Below are positions 25,507-35,728 of a DNA stretch of 64,000 nucleotides, piece after piece. This DNA is from Rhodobiaceae bacterium UBA7804 (GTDB lineage: Bacteria; Pseudomonadota; Alphaproteobacteria; Parvibaculales; Parvibaculaceae). Below the pieces are notes generated by a model. That model was given only the letters and a program-made list of their open reading frames with translations. It was not told the DNA's origin and ran no database searches. The stretch's first letter is position 1. Each line of letters begins with the position of its first letter. Both the position numbers and the translations under genes were made by a program. The DNA is taken from NCBI GenBank assembly GCA_002480495.1, contig DLCG01000002.1:7333-71332 (forward strand), read 5' to 3'.

Positions 25507-25554
25507 CCGGGAAATTCGAAGATGAATTTCCCGGCCTCCCCGCGAGGGGGAGGC
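25507..25554. repeat. Double palindromic element between convergent genes (REP-like)
   Basis: Two adjacent hairpins: CCGGGAAATTC-n6-GAATTTCCCGG (25507-25534), and GCCTCCCC-n5-GGGGAGGC (25534-25554). They share one G. The layout resembles the dispersed palindromic units of alphaproteobacterial genomes and could end both convergent transcripts. No U-tract is present. Confidence 0.6.
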
Positions 25555-25558
25555 GAAT

Positions 25559-26116
25559 TTATTGCGGGCGCGCGTCCCAGGGCTCCAGCGTGCCCGCGAT
25601 GCGGCGGGGCAGCGGCATTTCCATCTGGGCGATGGCGGCGGCCGAAATCTCCTCATGGGTGAGCCAGCGCGAGGCGCCGTTCTCGCGCACGAAACCGAGC
25701 ACGACCTGCGCATAGGCGATGTCCGGCTGATGGGCGAGGGCATCCGCGCGAATGGAGGCGATGGAAGGCTCGCCATTCGGCCCGGCAAGGATCGAGCGGC
25801 TGCCCATGACCTCGATCAGCGTGCCGCCGGGCGCCACCAGCGCATCGAGCGCGGCACGAAGAAGCTCCGCACGGGGCCGAATCCAGGTGAGCGCGAGGGA
25901 GAAGGGCGCGTGGCTCTCCAGCGCGGCGAGAAGCGCGGGCTCGTCCTCGTAGGAAAAGGGGAGCGACACGCATTTCGCATCGAGCGCCTCGTCGCCGAAG
26001 GAGAAGCTGTCCGCGTGGCGCGAAACGATGACGGCTTCCTCCGCCTGCATGGCCGCATGGCGCGCCGCGGCGGCGAGCATGCCCGTCGTGCCGAGAAGGA
26101 GTGCCTTGTTCTTCAT
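25559..26116 (-). CDS. Rossmann-like protein of unknown function
   Basis: A 185-residue protein beginning KNKALLLGTTGMLAAAARHA, a nucleotide-binding-like Gly-rich turn as in short-chain dehydrogenases. VIVSRHADSF and APGGTLIEVMGSRSIL follow. It lacks the Tyr-x3-Lys active site, so it is probably a cofactor-binding or degenerate SDR relative. ATG 26116 is the first start in the conserved part; the open frame extends to 26302. A short-chain-dehydrogenase-like annotation would be reasonable but unproven. Confidence 0.75.
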   Translation of the reverse strand: MKNKALLLGTTGMLAAAARHAAMQAEEAVIVSRHADSFSFGDEALDAKCVSLPFSYEDEPALLAALESHAPFSLALTWIRPRAELLRAALDALVAPGGTLIEVMGSRSILAGPNGEPSIASIRADALAHQPDIAYAQVVLGFVRENGASRWLTHEEISAAAIAQMEMPLPRRIAGTLEPWDARPQ

Positions 26117-26288
26117 CAGTCCCGCATGTGTCTCATTCGTTTCCGCCGGTGCCTGCCGGCGGGACATAAGAACATGGGGCGAGAGGCGGGCAAAGGCCGG
26201 GCCGGGCTTTCGTTGACGGAAACGTGAATTGCCGGTTTCGGCCAAGCTTCCCAGATTTGCGGCGGAAACCGGATCGAGGGAGGAAAAG

Positions 26289-26696
26289 ATGGATGGATTC
26301 ATGCAGGCGCTGGCCGAGGCGAGCGCGGCGCAGGACGCCTATGTGGCGACGCTGCCCGTCTGGGTTCACTACTGGATGTACTGGATGCTCGCCGTGCTGG
26401 CGGGCGGCAGCCTCGTGTTCTCGTTCTTCCGGGTGGAGGCGCGCTGGCTGCTCCTCTCCTTCGTCGTGACGATCATCGCCACCATGGCGCTCGGCATGAC
26501 GGTGGGCTGGAACAAGCTCTGGGGCGTCACGCATCTCGTCTTCTGGACACCGGTCGTCGTCTATTACATCAAGCGCTGGCCGGTTGTGGAGAAGCGGAGC
26601 GTCTTCGGCGTCTGGTTCGTGCTCGCGCTCGCGACGATGATCGTGTCGCTCGTTTTCGATGCGAAGGATTTTGTGGAGTATCTGATGGGGGTGTGA
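26289..26696 (+). CDS. Small membrane protein of unknown function (3-4 TM)
   Basis: A 135-residue protein with hydrophobic segments at about residues 26-46, 54-72, 80-95 and 106-124, and aromatic motifs (VWVHYWMYWMLAVLAGG, WNKLWGVTHLVFWTPVVVYYIKRWPVVEKRSVFGVW). GAGGGAGG precedes ATG 26289. Function unknown. It is the last typical-GC gene before the AT-rich island, which begins 64 bases downstream on the other strand. Confidence 0.82.
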   Translation: MDGFMQALAEASAAQDAYVATLPVWVHYWMYWMLAVLAGGSLVFSFFRVEARWLLLSFVVTIIATMALGMTVGWNKLWGVTHLVFWTPVVVYYIKRWPVVEKRSVFGVWFVLALATMIVSLVFDAKDFVEYLMGV

Positions 26697-26760
26697 GGGC
26701 GGCAAGGCTCATCTTGGAAAGAGGTGCAGCAACGACGTCGAAACTGGTGGAACTAGTTAT

Positions 26761-27948
26761 CTAATCACCCAAGATTTCTTCTCGTAGTCTCCTAACTAGA
26801 GCTCCCTCGCCGCTACTGCCGGGCGGGAATTGCTCCCGCGAAATCTGCTTATCTTCGAGCGTCGAACGCTTGAACATCTCCAAAAAGTTCTCTGTAGGGA
26901 CTATGTCACCCGGTGCTGCTAGATAAAGGTATATGTCACGAAATACTCGCATCAACGCGCGGAAACCATTTGTCCGGTTCAGAATGAGGCCTTCGCCACG
27001 ATAGTCCCATGCTTCTGGCCATCGAGCCTTCACCGCATCAAAATAGTTATTTATCAACTGCGCTATATCTAGGTCACGCTCATTGATAAACATATTTCGC
27101 AAGACATACTTCCTTGTGTCCTCCGAATTCGCAGGTGTGGGGGCTTTTCCACGGAGGAGCAAATCACGGTCTTGTTTTGCATCCTTGGAAATGTATTTGA
27201 GAAGTGCCTCCACGAACTGGGCTTGAGTGAGGGTTTCGAAATCACGTCCAGGTGTAGCAACACCGAGTCGCTTGATCCTCTTGAAAAATGGACTTTGCTC
27301 GTCTTGATCCAAAGCCACCGCAATGTTGTGACAAGTTTTCTGCGGACTTCTCGTTCGCGCTAGCGCGAATAGATCATAAGCAAGGCTCTTGCTAACCTTG
27401 TTCTGTTCTAGGTTAACCGTCGAAAACACATAGGCCTGATCCGAGATGTCGCTACCGACAAATATTGTGACGGGGACTATGAAGCTCTGGTTTTTGTCGT
27501 ATGCGAAGAGGCCAGCAATGCGGTGCTGCCCGTCTATCACCCGGGCTAGGTGCCGTATCGCTACACTCGGAGTTTCATCTCCATCGGCAACGTTAGAGAC
27601 CGTCATTACCATATTATTTTCGTCATAACTCACGTACTGATCGTTGATTGCGATGATGACGGCGGTTGGAAATGTAGCATCATAGTAGTTGACGTATTCT
27701 TCGAGTTCCTTGACTCGTTTTCCGTCCAGCGGACGCTGAATTCCGAGGTATCGCTCAACGTCCCGCTCCTTCTGAATCACGCGTCGGACATCAAAATGAG
27801 ATATGCGACATAGGTCGGTATGCGACATTGCTGCGATAAAGATGTCGCCTATAGGCTGGCTGGCTTTCAGACACTTGAATGACAGATCAATTCTGTCCGG
27901 ATCAATTAGATCTATATCCATTGAAGTTTGCTCGCCGGAGGTGCTCAT
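26761..27948 (-). CDS. DGQHR-domain protein (DndB/ParB-like)
   Basis: From ATG 27948 (GGAGG nine bases upstream, ATGA overlap with the preceding stop) the protein has 395 residues. The family signature VIDGQHRIAGL places DGQHR at residues 139-143. Upstream is IQRPLDGKRVKELEEYV, the other hallmark of DGQHR/DndB proteins, whose core resembles the ParB/sulfiredoxin nucleotide-binding fold. DndB regulates DNA phosphorothioation genes, and DGQHR proteins are frequent in defence and modification loci. No DndACDE gene is present. It is the last gene of the dam-like/membrane/DGQHR operon, with codon use and GC unlike its neighbours. Its activity here is unknown. Confidence 0.88.
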   Translation of the reverse strand: MSTSGEQTSMDIDLIDPDRIDLSFKCLKASQPIGDIFIAAMSHTDLCRISHFDVRRVIQKERDVERYLGIQRPLDGKRVKELEEYVNYYDATFPTAVIIAINDQYVSYDENNMVMTVSNVADGDETPSVAIRHLARVIDGQHRIAGLFAYDKNQSFIVPVTIFVGSDISDQAYVFSTVNLEQNKVSKSLAYDLFALARTRSPQKTCHNIAVALDQDEQSPFFKRIKRLGVATPGRDFETLTQAQFVEALLKYISKDAKQDRDLLLRGKAPTPANSEDTRKYVLRNMFINERDLDIAQLINNYFDAVKARWPEAWDYRGEGLILNRTNGFRALMRVFRDIYLYLAAPGDIVPTENFLEMFKRSTLEDKQISREQFPPGSSGEGALVRRLREEILGD

Positions 27949-28520
27949 TTCCGTTTCCTCCATCCTGCGAGGAAGTTTGCTTCGTCACTTCGCATCAAGT
28001 CTGATGCAGCTCCATTGGTAACGCAGTTGCGAAAGTAGGTGGTAGTGCAGAAGCAGAGTATGGAGAAAGAGTAGGCTAGGAGAGACAGGAAGATTGTTCC
28101 GTTCTGATTGACCTCTAAGGGAGAGCCGACTACGAAATTGAGGCGAATGGATCCAAAAATTGCTCCAAATCCTATCGCCATCAAAGCAGACAAAACCGCT
28201 AGAGTGCGACCCAAGGGCAGATCAATTTCGTATGAAGTGGACTTTGTGCCGTCTTCGGCTTCTACTTCGTTCTTCTGCAGGTACTTATAGGTGGTCAAAT
28301 ATAAAATTGGCCCCAACGTGGCGACGGCATAAAGAAAAAGTTCTCCTCCGCGGACATTATCAACTAGCTGTGCTCCGGTTCCTTGCGGCACATTAAAAAT
28401 TATTGGTGAGAACAGGGGAAACAGCCAGAGAGGAATGGTCGAAAACACGACTGCCATGGAGGTTTCGATTATGGCTTCCTTTAGTGAGTGGCCATGGATG
28501 CGGGAAAGGGCTGCTGGCAT
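27945..28520 (-). CDS. Four-helix membrane protein of the island, unknown function
   Basis: A 191-residue protein with four predicted membrane helices at about residues 22-42, 61-79, 104-125 and 143-163. It has a short N-terminal tail with an acidic/basic pattern, a charged loop with KNEVEAEDGTKS between helices 2 and 3, and a basic C-terminus (WRKRK). I recognise no family. No good Shine-Dalgarno precedes ATG 28520, and a later start is possible. It lies 54 bases after the adenine methylase and overlaps the DGQHR gene by ATGA, so the three are co-transcribed and translation is coupled. A membrane effector is one reading, by analogy with other defence systems. Confidence 0.8.
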   Translation of the reverse strand: MPAALSRIHGHSLKEAIIETSMAVVFSTIPLWLFPLFSPIIFNVPQGTGAQLVDNVRGGELFLYAVATLGPILYLTTYKYLQKNEVEAEDGTKSTSYEIDLPLGRTLAVLSALMAIGFGAIFGSIRLNFVVGSPLEVNQNGTIFLSLLAYSFSILCFCTTTYFRNCVTNGAASDLMRSDEANFLAGWRKRK

Positions 28521-28574
28521 ATAGGTGGCTCGTTGGGTTCTTCGATGGCGACGCCTGTCTGCAGGTAGCGGCTG

Positions 28575-29408
28575 TTAGCTCCAGTTTCGAATAAGTAGTT
28601 CTGTCGTCGGCGCCCGTGCTGAAGGCTTTCCGGCCAACACAGACGAACGCGAGAGCGATTGATGAAATGGGAAGTCCTTATACAGATCTTTTATTGAGTC
28701 GTGATCGGCGTTGGTGATCGAGATCAGTGCGCCTCTATCCCATGCCCGCAAAAGGGCGTCTCGAAGGCGAATTTGATCATCCCATGAAAATATCTGCTCA
28801 TTATATTTGACGAACCCGTTCATGTTGTGTTTTACAGTGTACGGAGGATCTACAAATATAAAATCATTATTTCTAGCTTGGGATATCGCTAGTTTGAAAT
28901 CGGCACACATCAAGTGTGCTTTCTTTAGCGCTTTGGATGTTGCTTCAAAGTCGTCAGTGTCAAGACAAACTGCACTTTTTGTCCCGATTGGGACATTGAA
29001 TTTCCCTTGGAGATTTACTCTGTACAGACCGTTCCAGCAGGTTCGATTCATGTAAATGAATTGCGCTGCTCGGGTGTGCGAAGCCTGACGCCGACGATCT
29101 CTTTCGTTGTAATAGTATTCAGGCCGATGGTTCGTATGGTGTCTTTTTAGCGCGGCCTCAACGCTCTTCCAGTCATCACGGATTGCTTTGTAAGTTTCGA
29201 TGAGATCGGCGTTCCTATCAGAAAGTATCCCTCTCTCAGGATTCAAAGCAAAAAAGACTGCTCCGCTCCCTAGGAACGGTTCAATGTAGCGCTCGTAGGT
29301 GGAAGGAAACAGGGCCAGATGGCTAGCTGTTAACCAGCGTTTGCCGCCGGCCCATTTCAGAAATGGAACTAGCGGGGCTTTTTCTTCTCTGGATACTACT
29401 GTGACCAT
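28575..29408 (-). CDS. DNA adenine N6-methyltransferase, Dam/D12 class
   Basis: A 278-residue Dam-family methylase. It has the SAM-binding FLKWAGGKRW (residues 16-25) and YIEPFLGSGAVFF (41-53), the structural FIYMNRTCWNGLYRVN (118-133) and the catalytic DPPY (187-190). The length and motif order match Dam (alpha class), which methylates adenine, classically in GATC; the target here cannot be read from sequence. ATG 29408 follows GGGGGAG. It is the first gene of the AT-rich operon and starts 167 bases from the uvrB stop. CcrM would be the usual alphaproteobacterial adenine methylase, so this is an accessory enzyme. Confidence 0.93.
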   Translation of the reverse strand: MVTVVSREEKAPLVPFLKWAGGKRWLTASHLALFPSTYERYIEPFLGSGAVFFALNPERGILSDRNADLIETYKAIRDDWKSVEAALKRHHTNHRPEYYYNERDRRRQASHTRAAQFIYMNRTCWNGLYRVNLQGKFNVPIGTKSAVCLDTDDFEATSKALKKAHLMCADFKLAISQARNNDFIFVDPPYTVKHNMNGFVKYNEQIFSWDDQIRLRDALLRAWDRGALISITNADHDSIKDLYKDFPFHQSLSRSSVLAGKPSARAPTTELLIRNWS

Positions 29409-29575
29409 CTGCTCCCCCAAGCATGCACAATTGTATAGATATCCATAAATCTCCAAATTTCGCAAACTTTTCAAATGTTCGCGCCAATGCGGTTGGGTGC
29501 TTCTCTGTGATGCTAGTTGGTGCGGGTTTGGCGAGCGTTGACTTGTTGCTCAAAGAAGATCGTAGGCGATGGCCC
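29409..29575 (-). promoter_or_regulatory. Upstream region of the dam-like operon
   Basis: An AT-rich 167-base gap between uvrB and the methylase. On the minus strand TATACAATTG (complement of 29430-29439) lies about 22-30 bases before the start codon and could be a -10 element. No long repeat flanking the island, no tRNA and no integrase were seen here. Confidence 0.4.
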
Positions 29576-31900
<2,325 letters not shown>

Positions 31901-32006
31901 GCGCCCAATATGGCGCGAGTCAGGCGCCGATCAAAGAGGCTCGCCGGGAGATGCTGACAGTTTCGGGTTCAATACGGTTTGCGGGCCGGCTGCGGGCGCA
32001 CGCCGC

Positions 32007-32279
32007 TCAGGGCGCTTCCTGCGCGCCTTGCGCGGGATTGTCGCGCCATTCCTCCGAGGGGTTCTCGGAAGAAGTGTAGGGCGGGTTCGTATCCGCCGGG
32101 GCGCGCCCCGTATCCGCCTCAATGTTTGGCGGGCCGAAAAAGGCAAAGGCAAGGGCGATGAGCAGGACGAAGGCGGCGGCGAAGGAGATGGCCAGCACAT
32201 AGCGCGCGCCCGTTCCGGTTACGCCCTGCCGCGCGTCGTCGGTGGTTTTTTCGGGTGCGTTTCCGGGCGGTTCGGCCAT
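32007..32279 (-). CDS. Small single-pass membrane protein, unknown
   Basis: A 90-residue protein with one membrane helix at about residues 26-48 (RYVLAISFAAAFVLLIALAFAFF), flanked by hydrophilic, Pro/Thr/Asp-rich tails. AAGGAA lies seven bases before the ATG. No family is recognised. It sits between uvrB and a divergent membrane gene. The hydrophobic pattern and ribosome-binding site support a real gene. Confidence 0.6.
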   Translation of the reverse strand: MAEPPGNAPEKTTDDARQGVTGTGARYVLAISFAAAFVLLIALAFAFFGPPNIEADTGRAPADTNPPYTSSENPSEEWRDNPAQGAQEAP

Positions 32280-32408
32280 GCGTCGTTCCTTTCAGTCATC
32301 GCGGTTCACCAAATCAGCTAGGGCGGATGGCGCGTGCGGCAAGGCCCGGAGGGGCCGGCGGGCGCGGGCGGCTTTCCACGGGGCCTGCCATCTGCAATTC
32401 TCGGTTCC

Positions 32409-32888
32409 ATGACCGAATCCGAGACGATTCCGCCTGTTTCCCCGGAGGCGGCGCTTTCCGGGGCGCATTGGACCATCTATCTGCCGACCCTGACCGTGGC
32501 GGCGACATGGGCGGTCGTGTTCCTGTGGGCCGAGTGGCGGGAGCCGCCGCTTGCCGCGATCCGCAGCATCGCGCTGGCGGTGGAGGCGGTGGTGGTGCCG
32601 GTGCTTTTCGTTCATGCCTTTCTGCGCGCGCGGGTTCTGCGGGCGGAGGCGGCGGACGGAGAGGTCCATCTGCGCTGGGGATTTCCCTTCCGCCGCGAAC
32701 TGACGCTCCCAGCCGGGCAGGTGGCGCTTGCGCAGGCGAGGCAATCCTGGCCGCAGCGTTTCCTCGGCGGCGGCGCCCTGGCGCTGATCGAGCGGAACGG
32801 CAGGCGGCATCTCGTCGCCGATCTCGCGCGGCCGGAGGAGATCGCCGCGCTTATCAACGAAACCAACCGAAGAAAAGACGCAGCATGA
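32409..32888 (+). CDS. Membrane protein with PH-like C-terminal half, unknown
   Basis: A 159-residue protein with two membrane helices (about residues 20-42 and 50-72). These are followed by a soluble beta-rich stretch (VHLRWGFPFRRELTLPAGQVALAQARQSWPQRFLGGGALALIERNGRRHLVADLARPEEIAALI) that looks like a bacterial PH-type domain. Function unknown. Its TGA overlaps the start of the methyltransferase gene, so the two are translationally coupled. Confidence 0.75.
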   Translation: MTESETIPPVSPEAALSGAHWTIYLPTLTVAATWAVVFLWAEWREPPLAAIRSIALAVEAVVVPVLFVHAFLRARVLRAEAADGEVHLRWGFPFRRELTLPAGQVALAQARQSWPQRFLGGGALALIERNGRRHLVADLARPEEIAALINETNRRKDAA

Positions 32889-33676
32889 GCCAGATGCTCG
32901 ATTTCGACGATAACGCCGCCCGCGCGCTGGAGGCGATGTACACGACACCCGACGTTGTCGGGCAGCGGGCGAAGGTGATCGAAATGCTGGCGCCCGCGCC
33001 GGGCGAGCATGTGCTCGATATCGGGGTGGGGCCGGGGCTTCTCGCGCACGATCTCGCGCGGCTGGTGGGCGAGGCCGGACGCCTTGTCGGGCTCGATGCG
33101 GCGGCGGCGATGCTCAAGGTGGCGCGGACGCGGCTTGCCGCGATGCCGCAGGCGGAATGCGTCGAGGGGGACGCCGCCGATCTGCGCTTTCCCGATGCCT
33201 CGTTCGACATCGCCGTCTCGACGCAGGTGCATGAATATGTCGCGGATATCGACAAGGCGGTGGGAGAGCTTCACCGCGTGCTGAAGCCGGGCGGCCGCGC
33301 GCTCATCCTGGACACGGACTGGCGCAGCGTCGTGTGGCATTGCTCCGACCAGGCGCTGATGGACCGCGTACTGAAATGCTGGGACGACCATCTCGCCGAT
33401 CCGCATCTGCCCGCGACGCTCGGCGCGCGGATGAGGCGGGCCGGGTTCCGCGTGCTCAGGGTGGAGATCGTGCCGATGCTTTCGCCGCAATGGCAGCCGG
33501 TTTCCTATGCGGCGGGGATCATGAAGAGCATTCGCGGCTATGCGATGGCGAATGGCGAGCGGCACGGTCTTGCGCAGGCGGAGGTGCAGGCCTGGTATGA
33601 CGACCAGTTGCGGCTGGCGGAGCGCGGCGAATTCTTCTTCAGCGTGAACCGCTACGCCTTCCTGGCGGTGCGCTAG
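32885..33676 (+). CDS. Class I SAM-dependent methyltransferase (UbiE/MenG-like)
   Basis: A 263-residue methyltransferase with motif I HVLDIGVGPGLLAHDLA, an acidic residue after VGLDAAAAML, DAADLRFPDASFDIAVSTQVHEYV and RVLKPGGRALILDTDW, the arrangement of methyltransferase type 11 proteins. The substrate is unknown. The N-terminus (MLDFDDNAARALEAMYTTPDVVGQRA) is similar to methyltransferases often annotated as arsenite- or UbiE-like. ATG 32885 overlaps the previous stop. It is convergent with the TetR gene downstream, overlapping by four bases. Confidence 0.88.
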   Translation: MSQMLDFDDNAARALEAMYTTPDVVGQRAKVIEMLAPAPGEHVLDIGVGPGLLAHDLARLVGEAGRLVGLDAAAAMLKVARTRLAAMPQAECVEGDAADLRFPDASFDIAVSTQVHEYVADIDKAVGELHRVLKPGGRALILDTDWRSVVWHCSDQALMDRVLKCWDDHLADPHLPATLGARMRRAGFRVLRVEIVPMLSPQWQPVSYAAGIMKSIRGYAMANGERHGLAQAEVQAWYDDQLRLAERGEFFFSVNRYAFLAVR

Positions 33677-34299
33677 TTTCCTGTAACGGGACCGAAGATC
33701 GCGAGATAGGCATCGACGACGCCGTAAATCCTCTCGTCCGAGTCCTCGGGGAGCGTCGCATCCGCATCGAAAAGTGCCGGCCAGATGAAGACTTCCTTCA
33801 GCATGCCCGCGCCGAGGCGGACACCGAAGGCGCTGTCATGCGGGCGCAGCTTTCCCTGCTCGACGAGTGCGTCGATCACGGCCATCAGCGTATCGTTCCG
33901 CCGGTTGCCCAGGATCTCGTACATCTCGTCCGCGAGCGCAGGGTTGCCCGGCACCTCGCCGATCACGATGCGCATCAAGGCATTGGCATCGTCGTCGAAC
34001 TGGGCGGAGAGATAGGCGCGGCAGAGCTTGTAGAGAACCTCGCGGGCGGAGTCCTGCGGGGTCATGAGGCCGGAATAGTCTCCCGTTCCGCGCGCGCTTT
34101 CCTTCACAACCGCGCTGAAGAGAGCCTCCTTCGACACGAAATGCTTGTAGAGCGTCGCGGTGGACACGTCGGCATCGCGTGCGATTTCCGCCATACCCGC
34201 ACGGCTGTATCCGTTTGTCAGGAAGTTCTTTCGTGCGGCCTTCAGTATCGAAGTGCGTTTCAGCGCACTTATTTTCTTCCTGTGCGTATCAAGTCCCAC
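33673..34299 (-). CDS. TetR-family regulator (second of a tandem pair)
   Basis: A 208-residue TetR protein with HTH GYSRAGMAEIARDADVSTATLYKHFVSKEALFSAV, followed by a TetR_C-like ligand domain. The start codon is GTG 34299 with AGGAAG upstream, overlapping the preceding TetR gene by 11 bases. Its DNA-binding region is nearly identical to that of the preceding gene, while the ligand domain has diverged, so the pair arose by tandem duplication and may read similar operators. Confidence 0.88.
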   Translation of the reverse strand: MGLDTHRKKISALKRTSILKAARKNFLTNGYSRAGMAEIARDADVSTATLYKHFVSKEALFSAVVKESARGTGDYSGLMTPQDSAREVLYKLCRAYLSAQFDDDANALMRIVIGEVPGNPALADEMYEILGNRRNDTLMAVIDALVEQGKLRPHDSAFGVRLGAGMLKEVFIWPALFDADATLPEDSDERIYGVVDAYLAIFGPVTGN

Positions 34300-34948
34300 T
34301 TTTGTCTTCCTGAAGGCGGCTGCCGGTTTGCGGTGCTGCGACGTAGATCGTTAGCCAGGCATCGATGCAGGCGTCGATTTTCGTATCGATATCGGCGGGG
34401 CGGGTGAACTCCGTCGAAAAGAGGCCCGGCCAGGTGACGAATTCCTTCACCATGCCCGCGAGATAGCGAGTGCTTGCGTTCGTGTCGTGCGGTTTCAGAT
34501 CGCCGCGCGCGACGAGCGTGTCGACGACTGCCTGGAACTGACGATAGCGGGCCAGAACGCCATTTTCATAAATTTCCCGCGCGAGATGCGGGGCAGACGG
34601 AACTTCCGCGATCACGACGCGAAGGAGATCGTTCATCCTTTCGTCGAATTGCTGGCGCGTGTAGATGGTCGCGATGTTCCGAAGAACGTCGCGCGCATTC
34701 ATGGTGGAGACATCCACAAACATGGACGATGACGTGTCGTCATAGGCTTCGTGAACGATCGCCGCGAATAGATCGTCCTTCGATGCAAAATGTTTGTAGA
34801 GCGTTGCCGTCGAAACGTCCGCGTCCCTGGCGATCTCGGCCATAGCCGCGCGGCTGTAGCCATCCTTGAGGAAGGATGCCCGCGCAGCTTTCAAGATGGC
34901 CGCACGCTTCGTTTCACTCACGGTCTTTCTATAGTTTGCCAATCCCAA
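34289..34948 (-). CDS. TetR-family regulator (first of a tandem pair)
   Basis: A 219-residue TetR protein with HTH GYSRAAMAEIARDADVSTATLYKHFASKDDLFAAI. The frame starts at TTG 34948 (GAGG 10 bases upstream); the N-terminal GLANYRKT aligns with GLDTHRKK of the next gene, which supports this start. It is transcribed with the downstream paralogue. Targets and ligand are unknown. Confidence 0.85.
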   Translation of the reverse strand: MGLANYRKTVSETKRAAILKAARASFLKDGYSRAAMAEIARDADVSTATLYKHFASKDDLFAAIVHEAYDDTSSSMFVDVSTMNARDVLRNIATIYTRQQFDERMNDLLRVVIAEVPSAPHLAREIYENGVLARYRQFQAVVDTLVARGDLKPHDTNASTRYLAGMVKEFVTWPGLFSTEFTRPADIDTKIDACIDAWLTIYVAAPQTGSRLQEDKSGT

Positions 34949-35128
34949 ATTCAGGCTGCCTCTTTGCCGACCCCGAAAGGTCTTCGTACTCCATAATACC
35001 TCAATACGTCGAAATACGGCTTGGCGGTCAAGGACAATCCGGAAAACGGCCGTCTTGCTCTAAGGTGCATAAATCAACGCATTCATTGTACGTAAGCACA
35101 TGCAAGACGGATCAACGCTATTCTGATT

Positions 35129-35728
35129 TCAACTCGCATCCGCAACAGCTTCAGCGAAGACGACGTAGCGTAACGGACCTTGTTCGCGTGCATCGAAGGG
35201 AAAGCATGTCACGAGAGCGATGCCAAAGCCCGCATGCGGATCAATTTGTGAGTTGTCGTGCTCAACTATTCGCGAGCCGCGCACCCTAAAGAGGTGCTGC
35301 TTTCTGTCGCGCGTCGTGACGATGACGGTATCGTCATTTTTCAGGTGGCGAAGAAACGCGAAATGCGTGTCCCGATGACCGGCGATGACGGAGGTTCCCG
35401 GTTTGCCGGGGTCGGGCGAACCGAAAAGATGTCCGGGCCCGAAGGCAAGCGCTTCGCCGGTTCCGCCTGCCAGCACGATTTCGCTTTTCATTTGAGAGGG
35501 AATCTCAAGTTTTGCGACCGGCCAGGTGTCGGCCCAGGGCCAGGCCTTGTGCGGTTTGCCGTCCGCGAGGGTCTTTTCCCATGCACGTTCCAGCAGGATC
35601 TGCGCGACTTCGGCCTTCGCCTTGATGTAGAGGCCTTGCCCCAGTTGCCAGCCGCCAAAGCCGATGCAACCGAGAATGGCGGCGGCCCAGAGGAGGGCCG
35701 CCACCTTTTGTGTGAGAACCGGTCTCAT
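35129..35728 (-). CDS. Class GN sortase (proteobacterial sortase)
   Basis: A 199-residue transpeptidase with an N-terminal membrane anchor (about residues 8-27). It has the catalytic His118 in SVIAGHRDTHFAFL, the catalytic Cys175 in ALVTCFPF and an Arg near 187 in GPLRYVVF. It should cleave a C-terminal LPxTA-type sorting signal. The start at 35728 overlaps the substrate gene's stop (ATGA). The directly preceding gene ends in LPQTA plus a membrane helix and basic tail, the dedicated substrate of this sortase class. Confidence 0.92.
   Translation of the reverse strand: MRPVLTQKVAALLWAAAILGCIGFGGWQLGQGLYIKAKAEVAQILLERAWEKTLADGKPHKAWPWADTWPVAKLEIPSQMKSEIVLAGGTGEALAFGPGHLFGSPDPGKPGTSVIAGHRDTHFAFLRHLKNDDTVIVTTRDRKQHLFRVRGSRIVEHDNSQIDPHAGFGIALVTCFPFDAREQGPLRYVVFAEAVADAS

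Noticed and set aside
27446..27813. Short plus-strand frames inside the DGQHR gene
   Set aside because: Antisense to a gene with a clear conserved motif; no starts with ribosome-binding sites or domains.
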